A stretch of 64,000 nt of DNA from the NCBI RefSeq assembly GCF_003957745.1, contig NZ_CP020373.1, forward strand, positions 3,767,501 through 3,831,500, written 5' to 3'. Both the position numbers and the translations under genes were made by a program. Below, one piece after another: positions 42,877 through 49,515 of this stretch; within the stretch, counting starts at the first letter, position 1; each line of letters begins with the position of its first letter. The notes under the pieces are model-generated. The model did not search any database. It was given only the letters and a program-made list of their open reading frames with translations, and had not been told where the DNA came from. This stretch comes from Shewanella khirikhana (GTDB taxonomy: Bacteria > Pseudomonadota > Gammaproteobacteria > Enterobacterales > Shewanellaceae).

Positions 42877-42975
42877 TTATCTGTGCCACGTTTCGGCGCA
42901 GCCGCAAAAGCCGCTACACCGACAAACAAATTATTGATTAAGGGACAACCCTTTACCCTACCCGGAGACTCGAAC

Positions 42976-44385
42976 ATGTCAGTTGAAAATGTGTTGAAGC
43001 AGTTGAAAGACCTGGAAGTGAAATTCGTGGATCTGCGCTTTACCGATACCAAGGGTAAAGAGCAGCACGTATCTATCCCTACTCATCAGGTAGATGCCGA
43101 CTTCTTTGAAGACGGTAAAATGTTCGACGGCTCATCCATCGCCGGCTGGAAAGGCATCAACGAATCAGACATGGTGCTGATGCCTGACCCAAGCACTTTC
43201 GTGCTGGATCCTTTCACCGAAGAAACCACTGCGCTGATCCGCTGTGACATCCTCGAGCCTGCCACCATGAGCGGCTACAACCGTGACCCACGCTCTATCG
43301 CCAAAAAGGCTGAAGAGTACCTGCGTGCTACCGGCATCGCCGACACCGTACTCGTAGGTCCAGAGCCAGAATTCTTCCTGTTCGACGACGTACGTTTCGG
43401 CACCGACATGAGCGGTACCTTTGTGAAGATCGACGCCAAAGAAGCCGCCTGGAACTCAGGCACCAGCTACGAAGAAGGCAACACAGGTCACCGTCCATTC
43501 GTGAAAGGCGGTTACTTCCCGGTTGCCCCGGTTGACTCTTCTCAGGACCTGCGCTCTGCCATGTGTCTGGTACTGGAAGAAATGGGTCAGGTAGTTGAAG
43601 CTCACCACCACGAAGTGGCCACTGCCGGTCAGAACGAAATTGCTACCCGTTTCAACACCCTGACTGCCAAGGCTGACGAAATCCAGGTACTGAAGTACGT
43701 GGTTCACAACATGGCTCACGCCTACGGTAAGACTGCTACCTTTATGCCTAAGCCAATTGTTGGCGACAACGGCTCTGGTATGCACGTTCACCAGTCTCTG
43801 GCCAAAGATGGCGTAAACCTGTTTGCCGGCGACAAGTACGGCGGTCTGTCTGAAACTGCCCTGTACTACATCGGCGGTATCATCAAGCACGCCCGTGCCC
43901 TGAACGCCTTCACCAACCCAAGCACCAACTCTTACAAGCGTCTGGTACCACACTTCGAAGCCCCGGTAATGCTGGCTTACTCTGCCCGTAACCGTTCTGC
44001 TTCTATCCGTATCCCAGTGGTACCAAGCCCTAAAGGTCGTCGTATCGAGACCCGCTTCCCAGACCCAATGGCCAACCCATACCTGGCTTTCGCGGCTCTG
44101 CTGATGGCTGGTCTGGACGGTATCCAGAACAAGATCCACCCTGGCGATGCCATGGACAAAGACCTGTACGATCTGCCAGCTGAAGAAGCGGCCGAAATCC
44201 CACAGGTTGCCGAGTCTCTGGACGTAGCTCTGGCTGCCCTGGACGCTGACCGTGAGTTCCTGACCAAGGGCGGTGTATTCTGCAACGACTTCATCGATTC
44301 CTACATCGGCCTGAAAAAGGCTGAGGCTGAGCGCGTAAACCGCACTACTCACCCAGTAGAATTCGAACTGTATTACAGCCTGTAA
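42976..44385 (+). CDS. glnA: Glutamine synthetase, type I
   Basis: A 469-residue GSI, the same length as E. coli GlnA. Signature stretches are FFEDGKMFDGSSIAGWKGI, NGSGMHVHQSL and the adenylylation loop DLYDLPAEEA, where Tyr398 (Tyr397 in the mature E. coli numbering) would be adenylylated. It makes glutamine from glutamate and ammonia with ATP. ATG 42976 has GGAG 7-10 nt upstream; the longer upstream frame is not used. Control is by NtrC at a sigma-54 promoter. glnL-glnG lie 10 kb downstream rather than directly after. Confidence 0.98.
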   Translation: MSVENVLKQLKDLEVKFVDLRFTDTKGKEQHVSIPTHQVDADFFEDGKMFDGSSIAGWKGINESDMVLMPDPSTFVLDPFTEETTALIRCDILEPATMSGYNRDPRSIAKKAEEYLRATGIADTVLVGPEPEFFLFDDVRFGTDMSGTFVKIDAKEAAWNSGTSYEEGNTGHRPFVKGGYFPVAPVDSSQDLRSAMCLVLEEMGQVVEAHHHEVATAGQNEIATRFNTLTAKADEIQVLKYVVHNMAHAYGKTATFMPKPIVGDNGSGMHVHQSLAKDGVNLFAGDKYGGLSETALYYIGGIIKHARALNAFTNPSTNSYKRLVPHFEAPVMLAYSARNRSASIRIPVVPSPKGRRIETRFPDPMANPYLAFAALLMAGLDGIQNKIHPGDAMDKDLYDLPAEEAAEIPQVAESLDVALAALDADREFLTKGGVFCNDFIDSYIGLKKAEAERVNRTTHPVEFELYYSL

Positions 44386-44417
44386 TACCCTACAGGACGC
44401 CGGGTAACCGGCGCATA

Positions 44418-44456
44418 AAAAAGCGCCCCGGACTCAGGTTCGGGGCGCTTATTTTT
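44418..44456. terminator. Terminator after glnA
   Basis: AAGCGCCCCG / CGGGGCGCTT stem with a GACTCAGGTT loop followed by ATTTTTG; A-rich on the left, so it can also stop the convergent PLP-enzyme gene. Confidence 0.9.
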
Positions 44457-44496
44457 GGGCCTTTATTCGAGCATCAAGGGCTCAGGGTTGAAGGAT

Positions 44497-45636
44497 TCAG
44501 CAGACCGCCTTCACGCACGCAATAAAGCGCGCAATATCTTCCAGGTCGTTATACAGGTGCGGCGACACCCTGAGTCCGTAGCGGCGCTTATCGACGCTGA
44601 TATTGGCCTGGGTGAGTGCGGCCATCACCGCCTCGTTAAGCTCACCAAAGTTCAAAATCGCGGTGCCGCTGCGGCTGTGGGCCGCGATACCACTCGCTGG
44701 CGAGCGCCGTGCCGAACCAATTGCACCAGCTTGGTGCAACTCATCATAAAGCATTGATACCAAAGCCTGATTATGTTGCCGCAGCAGCCCTTTTTCCAAC
44801 CTGGCAAACCAGTTGATGCTGTGGGCTGCCAGCACAAAGGGCGCTACAGAGGGGGTACCGCCCCAAAAGCGCAGCGCCGAGGGATGATGTTTGAAATGGT
44901 GGATATCAAACTCAAACGGGTTTTCATGGGAAAACCAGCCCACATCCACAGGTTCGCACTCATCAATCCGTTCGGGGTGAACCCACAGATAAGCGGCACC
45001 CGGACCACCGCAGAGCCACTTCACCGACGAGCCAATCAGAAAGTCAGGCGCAAGTTCACTGAGTGACAGAGGCACAACCCCCGCCGACTGGGCCACGTCT
45101 ACCAGCGATAACACCCCAAGCTCACGGCAGCGGCCGACGATGTCAGCCACAGGCGCCAGCGCCCCCAGATTGGAAAAGGCATGGCTGATAAACACCAGAT
45201 CCAGCCCGGCATCCATATGCTGCTGCCACACATTGGCATCGGTAATATCCGCCCCCTGGGGGATAAAACTGAGCCTTGCCTCAGGCAGCGCCTGTTGCAC
45301 CGCAAAGCCCATGGAAGGGAAGTCTTCCTCGCACATGAGCACCCGGGCGCCAACACGATTTAGCCGCGGATGCGACATCAGCAGCTTGGTCAGCGCCGAT
45401 GACAGGTTGGTCTGCGGGCAGAAATCCTCTTTGTCGGCATCGAACAAACTGGCCAGTGCCGCGCGAAAACCCTCGATGCCACCCAGCCAATCGCCCCAGG
45501 GCTCGCGGCCACTGTCACACCAGGGTTGCCAGAAATCCCGCTCAAACCCGGCCTTGGCTGCCTTTAACGGCCGACCCACTGAGTGATTCAGCAGATAGCT
45601 GCCGCCCGGCAAATAAAACTGCGATTTGTAATCCAT
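44497..45636 (-). CDS. Kynureninase-like class V aminotransferase-fold PLP enzyme
   Basis: A 379-residue fold-type I PLP enzyme of the class V aminotransferase family. Asp180 (LVDVAQSAG) would bind the pyridine nitrogen and Lys206 (GSSVKWLCGGPGAAYLW) the cofactor; this Lys context resembles kynureninase more than cysteine desulfurase. It starts 3 nt after the PrnB-like gene stop, so the two are translationally coupled. Paired with a heme-dioxygenase-superfamily gene it suggests a tryptophan/kynurenine-like conversion, but the substrate is unknown. A perfect NtrC-type palindrome lies inside the coding region. Confidence 0.8.
   Translation of the reverse strand: MDYKSQFYLPGGSYLLNHSVGRPLKAAKAGFERDFWQPWCDSGREPWGDWLGGIEGFRAALASLFDADKEDFCPQTNLSSALTKLLMSHPRLNRVGARVLMCEEDFPSMGFAVQQALPEARLSFIPQGADITDANVWQQHMDAGLDLVFISHAFSNLGALAPVADIVGRCRELGVLSLVDVAQSAGVVPLSLSELAPDFLIGSSVKWLCGGPGAAYLWVHPERIDECEPVDVGWFSHENPFEFDIHHFKHHPSALRFWGGTPSVAPFVLAAHSINWFARLEKGLLRQHNQALVSMLYDELHQAGAIGSARRSPASGIAAHSRSGTAILNFGELNEAVMAALTQANISVDKRRYGLRVSPHLYNDLEDIARFIACVKAVC
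44721..44737. promoter_or_regulatory. Intragenic NtrC consensus palindrome
   Basis: TGCACCAGCTTGGTGCA is a perfect 17-bp inverted repeat (TGCACCA-N3-TGGTGCA) that matches the NtrC consensus. It lies inside the kynureninase-like gene, about 340 bp beyond the glnA stop. It may be functional or may just reflect codons for Leu-His-Gln. Confidence 0.4.
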
Positions 45637-45639
45637 GGT

Positions 45640-46818
45640 TCAGTCCAAACTGGCCTTGAGGCGGGCAATTTCCTGCCAGGCGGTGCGAATATCACTGCGC
45701 TTGGTGGCGGCACGGCGGTCGCGCAACTTTTCCAGCGCCCCAATCAGCACATGCAGCGGCGGGCCACTGGCGGTGACCTTGGACATATGCTGCTGATCCA
45801 TGTTGACCGAGGGCTCGGCAATGTATTTTTTCACCAGCTGATCGTGGTGCTGAATCGCGGTTTGGCCGTGAAGTTCACACACTTCGAGGAACAGTCGCAG
45901 GTTTTCCTGATACCAGCTTTCCTTGTGGCTGCCGGTGGCACGCAGGAAGTATTCCATCAGACTGGTGCGGCGCATGCAGTCGCGCAGAATCGCCTGATCT
46001 TCCGGCATCATGTACAGGAACTTATCCACCAGCATCTGCGAGTAAGAAGGTTCGTTGGCGTGGCACAGCCCGAGCAGCATATCGATTACGTTGATACCGG
46101 CAAAATCGCCGGCATTGGCGCCGCGATACACCTGACTGCCCACCCGGTACGGCTTGTAATAGGGCCGCACGCAGTAAAAGAAACGGTCGGTATCCAGTTC
46201 ATGGAACAGGGTGGTGTTAGAGTCCATCACATCCTGCAGCGCCTGACGGGCCACCTTGAGCAGGTCTGCGGTAATGGGGTGAGACACTCCCAACGGCAGG
46301 ATTTTCAGCAGCGCGTCGGCGGCGCGCTTGTAGGCCAGAATACCCTTGGTGTTGTAGTCAACAAACAGGCGCTCGTCGTGCAAATCGGTAAAGCGCTTGT
46401 ACTGGCCGCCGCGGGCCATATTGTGGGTGGTGAGGTGAGCCGTGGCAAAGCGTGGGGTCACCCCGATGGAAGCACCGATATGCATGGCCAGCGCCGAGGC
46501 CTCCACCAGTGGCGAGTGGGTTTCCCGCGAAGGCTCGGTAATTTCATGGCGCCGACAGGCCGCCATATACAGCCCTACGTTGCCGAGCAAATCGAAGGCC
46601 GCATCAAAGCCTTCGTCGGTGTTGCCCTCTTCCAGCAAGGCACTGATGTGCCTGCGGCCTTCGTTTTCCAGCTGCTGCTTGAGGTCTTCGCCAATCCCCT
46701 GCACATTGGCGCGATCGGTTTGCAGCCAATAGAGGGATTCAAGCTCGTTGTTCATTTCAACAAAACGGGTACGCAGCCATTCGTCGAAGGCCTCCACGTT
46801 CAGCGTCATGTGTTTCAT
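45640..46818 (-). CDS. PrnB-like (DUF1864) heme dioxygenase superfamily protein
   Basis: A 392-residue all-helical protein from ATG 46818, with GGAG about 9-12 nt upstream; a much longer open frame upstream is not protein-like. Its pattern (IGASIGVTPRFATAHLTTHN, FFYCVRPYYKPYRVGSQVYRG, GINVIDMLLGL, CELHGQTAIQHHDQLVKKY) fits the PrnB-type family related to tryptophan and indoleamine 2,3-dioxygenases. PrnB rearranges 7-chlorotryptophan in pyrrolnitrin synthesis. The His-rich helix near residue 330 may hold the heme ligand. No halogenase or other prn gene is near. Translationally coupled to the PLP gene, divergent from an Lrp regulator. Confidence 0.75.
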   Translation of the reverse strand: MKHMTLNVEAFDEWLRTRFVEMNNELESLYWLQTDRANVQGIGEDLKQQLENEGRRHISALLEEGNTDEGFDAAFDLLGNVGLYMAACRRHEITEPSRETHSPLVEASALAMHIGASIGVTPRFATAHLTTHNMARGGQYKRFTDLHDERLFVDYNTKGILAYKRAADALLKILPLGVSHPITADLLKVARQALQDVMDSNTTLFHELDTDRFFYCVRPYYKPYRVGSQVYRGANAGDFAGINVIDMLLGLCHANEPSYSQMLVDKFLYMMPEDQAILRDCMRRTSLMEYFLRATGSHKESWYQENLRLFLEVCELHGQTAIQHHDQLVKKYIAEPSVNMDQQHMSKVTASGPPLHVLIGALEKLRDRRAATKRSDIRTAWQEIARLKASLD

Positions 46819-46942
46819 TGTTATCGTTCTCCAGACACTTACCGCGTTGCAAGGTACAGACGCAGTTGTAAACAGCCTAGCACAGGGGGCGGAGGTTTTT
46901 TCACCAAAAGCCTGCGGACAAACTGCCGCCATTGAGTGATAC

Positions 46943-46999
46943 TCGATAACAACAAATCCCAAATTATCGAAATTCACCAACAATGACCCAACTCGATAA
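46943..46999. promoter_or_regulatory. TCGATAA repeats in the Lrp/PrnB-like divergent promoter
   Basis: TCGATAA at 46943-46949, its exact inverse TTATCGA at 46964-46970, and a further direct TCGATAA (within ACTCGATAA) at 46993-46999, 50 bp from the first. The last copy lies in the first codons of the Lrp gene. Spacing of about two and five helical turns suits an Lrp-type oligomer. Confidence 0.5.
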
Positions 47000-47447
47000 G
47001 AAAGACACCGCCATCCTCGCCGCCCTGCAGCAAAATGGCCGTCAGACTGTGACCGAACTTGCCGCCTCGGTTGGCCTGTCAGATACCCCTTGTCTGAGGC
47101 GCATCCGTCGCCTGGAGCAAGAAGGCTACATTCAGGGCTATGGCGCCTTGCTGGATCACCGCAAGGCCGGATTTGAAGTGATTGTCTATGCCTCACTGAG
47201 GCTGTCGGAGAACTCTGACAAGGCCGCCGAGCGCTTTGAAACCGCAGTGGCCCTGCTGCCGGAGGTGATGGAGTGTTCGGTGATCACCGGCAGCCATGAC
47301 TACCTGCTGAAAATCGTCGCCCGGGATCTGCTCGCCTACGAGCGATTTGTGAAGAAATCCCTTGGCAGCCTGCCCGGGGTGGCGGGCATAGAATCGACCC
47401 TGGTGCTCAAACAAACCTTCAGCCGCAATGCCCTGCCGCTGGAGTGA
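46983..47447 (+). CDS. Lrp/AsnC-family transcriptional regulator
   Basis: A 154-residue Lrp/AsnC protein. The N-terminal HTH reads LDKKDTAILAALQQNGR then LAASVGLSDTPCLRRIRRLE, followed by the C-terminal RAM ligand domain with VMECSVITGSHDYLLKIVARDL. It is divergent from the PrnB-like/PLP pair across 164 bp, which suggests that it controls them, likely in response to an amino acid. The Thr-Pro-Cys in the recognition helix is the usual family pattern. Confidence 0.9.
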   Translation: MTQLDKKDTAILAALQQNGRQTVTELAASVGLSDTPCLRRIRRLEQEGYIQGYGALLDHRKAGFEVIVYASLRLSENSDKAAERFETAVALLPEVMECSVITGSHDYLLKIVARDLLAYERFVKKSLGSLPGVAGIESTLVLKQTFSRNALPLE

Positions 47448-47531
47448 CACTTGAGCTGAACTTTAAAATCCCCTAGGCTGAGATCTCCCCGGCGCCCTTT
47501 TGTTTTGCCGGGGTTTTATCGCAAAGGATTG

Positions 47532-48086
47532 ATGATGCACTGCAGCGCCTGTAAACGCGGAAGCCTGGTTCCCACCCGGCTCGATGACCTCTTTAACGCC
47601 CACCGTTGCAATCACTGCGGCGGTCACTGGGTTCTTATCGACGATTTTGTCGCCTGGAAAGCCCAGCACCCCGATACCGATTTTGCCCCGGTAACAGCCA
47701 TCGAAGAAAGTGAAGACAGCCCGATGGCGCTGTTTTGCCCCATGAGCCATACCCTGATGCGCAAGCTGAAAATCAGCACAGACACAGATCACAGGCTCGA
47801 CTACAGCGCTGCTGTGGGCGGTGTTTGGCTCGATAAAGGCGAATGGCCGCTGCTCAAATCCATGGGGCTCGCCAGTTGTCTCAATCTGCTGGTAACTCAG
47901 GAATGGCAAAACCGCCTGCGCCAAAGCCAGACCCAACATAATTTTGCCGAGCACTACCGCAACAAGTTTGGCGACGATACCTACGCCGAACTCAAACGCA
48001 TTCGCGCCTGGCTCAGTGCTCAACCCAATAAAGCCGAATTGAAACAGTATCTGTTGACGGACGACCCTTACAGCGCCAGCCGCTGA
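47532..48086 (+). CDS. Zinc-ribbon domain protein
   Basis: A 184-residue protein (ATG 47532 or 47535, after AAAGGA). CSAC near residue 4 and CNHCGGHWV near residue 27 form a TFIIB-type zinc ribbon. A second conserved region, LDYSAAVGGVWLDKGEWPLLKS, resembles the repeated zf-TFIIB unit with its Cys pair lost. No other domain is recognised. Binding of zinc is expected; function is unknown. Confidence 0.75.
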   Translation: MMHCSACKRGSLVPTRLDDLFNAHRCNHCGGHWVLIDDFVAWKAQHPDTDFAPVTAIEESEDSPMALFCPMSHTLMRKLKISTDTDHRLDYSAAVGGVWLDKGEWPLLKSMGLASCLNLLVTQEWQNRLRQSQTQHNFAEHYRNKFGDDTYAELKRIRAWLSAQPNKAELKQYLLTDDPYSASR

Positions 48087-48119
48087 GGTCTGCCCTGAAG
48101 CTGCAAAAAGGAGTTGCTG

Positions 48120-48746
48120 ATGTCGCTGTTTTTGATGAGTGATACCCAGGCACCTGGGGTACAGGACAAGCTGAAACAATGGCTTGCCGGCATTGGGCCC
48201 AATCCCAGCGTCGGCTACCTCGCCTCAAGCGCCGACCCTACCCGCGAGTACTTTGCCCCGGTGGTGGAGCTCTATGATCAGCTCGGAGCTGAAATCATCG
48301 CCTTTGCCGAACCCATTCACGGCCCCGACTGCGAACTCTACGATCCGCTGTTCGAGTGCGACATCATTCATCTGTGCGGCGGCAACACCTTTGAATACCT
48401 GCACCATCTTGGTGCAAGCGGTCTAATCTCCCGTCTGCAGGCCTTTGTAGAGGCCGGTGGTCATCTTGTCGGCGTCAGTGCCGGCGCCATTTTGATGACG
48501 CCGGACATCGCCACGGCAGCCTACTGCGGTGACGAAGCCGTGGTGCCGTTCCAAACCACCCGCGGCCTTAATCTGGTGCCGTTTCATCTGCTGGTGCACG
48601 TGGCCGACAAGGATGCCATGGCTCAGCGACTGGAGGTCGACGGCCTGCCCGGCAGCCTGTATCTGATGGACGATAACGACGTTATCGAAGTGGGCGGCGG
48701 CGAAATCAAAGAAAGCGGCAGCCCCCGCCTGCTGTTGCCGATGTAA
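48120..48746 (+). CDS. Peptidase S51 (dipeptidase E-like) family protein
   Basis: A 208-residue class I glutamine-amidotransferase-fold protein of the S51 type. LCGGNTFEYL and GVSAGAILMTPDI match the family; the Ser in GVSAG is the expected nucleophile. AAGGAG precedes ATG 48120. Related enzymes hydrolyse alpha-aspartyl dipeptides or cyanophycin fragments. It lies 13 nt before the next gene, so the two may be co-transcribed. Confidence 0.85.
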   Translation: MSLFLMSDTQAPGVQDKLKQWLAGIGPNPSVGYLASSADPTREYFAPVVELYDQLGAEIIAFAEPIHGPDCELYDPLFECDIIHLCGGNTFEYLHHLGASGLISRLQAFVEAGGHLVGVSAGAILMTPDIATAAYCGDEAVVPFQTTRGLNLVPFHLLVHVADKDAMAQRLEVDGLPGSLYLMDDNDVIEVGGGEIKESGSPRLLLPM

Positions 48747-48759
48747 ACGGGGTCAGCCA

Positions 48760-49404
48760 ATGCCCATAGCCCTGATGTTACTGCCGATATTGGGTGTGGC
48801 TGTCGCCTTCGTCTGGTTTCGCAGTGCCAGCGACCGGCGCCGTGACTATATCGATAGCTTTCGGTTTCCACCGCAGCTGACTGATGCCCTGACGCAGCGC
48901 TATCCCCACCTCAGCGACGCTCAAAAGCAGCGGGCGCTGGCGGGCTTGAGACAGTATTTCCACATGAGCCGGCTGGCAAAACACAGCCCGCTGGCAATGC
49001 CATCACAGGCGGTCGATGTCCTCTGGCATGAGTTTATTCTCTCTACCCGGCAGTATCAGGCGTTTTGCCAGAAGGCGTTTGGCCGATTCCTGCACCACAC
49101 CCCGGCTGCAGCCATGCCAAGGGCCATTTCACGGCGCAGTCCCATCAAACGCGCCTGGCGACTGGCCTGCCAGCTCGAAGGGATAAACCCCAAGGCGCCG
49201 TCCCACCTGCCGTTGATTTTTGCCCTGGACGCTGAGCTGAACATAGACGATGGCTTTCATTATCAACTCCACTGCGGCCCGCAGGATCGCCACTGCGCCA
49301 GTCACATAGGTTGCAGCAGTTACAGCTGCAGCAGCGACTCAGGAAACAGTTGGTTTGACGGCGACGCCGGTGGCGATGGTGGCGGCTGCAGCGGCGGCGA
49401 CTGA
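48760..49404 (+). CDS. Glycine/cysteine-tailed protein of unknown function
   Basis: A 214-residue protein. It has an N-terminal membrane segment (about residues 2-18) and a conserved core containing VDVLWHEFILSTRQYQAFC, which resembles the plant-type glycine-rich-domain (GRDP/DUF1399) motif 'DxxWHxHxL'. A low-complexity C-terminus of about 40 residues is rich in Cys, Ser and Gly (CSSYSCSSDSGNSW then a Gly/Asp run ending CSGGD). No enzyme is recognised. The tail could bind metal or be secreted. Confidence 0.7.
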   Translation: MPIALMLLPILGVAVAFVWFRSASDRRRDYIDSFRFPPQLTDALTQRYPHLSDAQKQRALAGLRQYFHMSRLAKHSPLAMPSQAVDVLWHEFILSTRQYQAFCQKAFGRFLHHTPAAAMPRAISRRSPIKRAWRLACQLEGINPKAPSHLPLIFALDAELNIDDGFHYQLHCGPQDRHCASHIGCSSYSCSSDSGNSWFDGDAGGDGGGCSGGD

Positions 49405-49515
49405 AAGCAAATCCCGGGCGGACGGGTCTGATGCAGTGATCCTGACTCTAATTCCGCCCGTATCATCAGCAGCGCCTATACTGGCCTTCATGCTTCCAGA
49501 GGGACAAGACACGCA

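Larger units (their letters stand above)
42515..42975. other. Divergent regulatory region between typA and glnA
   Basis: A 461-bp gene-free stretch. The right half holds four NtrC-type dyads and a sigma-54 promoter for glnA (see separate entries). The left half must hold the typA promoter; it contains G/C-rich repeats around 42570-42605 but I cannot assign boxes. Confidence 0.7.

Noticed and set aside
46819..47196. N-terminal extension of the PrnB-like frame up to 47196
   Set aside because: The extension overlaps the Lrp gene antisense, is rich in Arg and Cys, and a good ribosome-binding site precedes ATG 46818.
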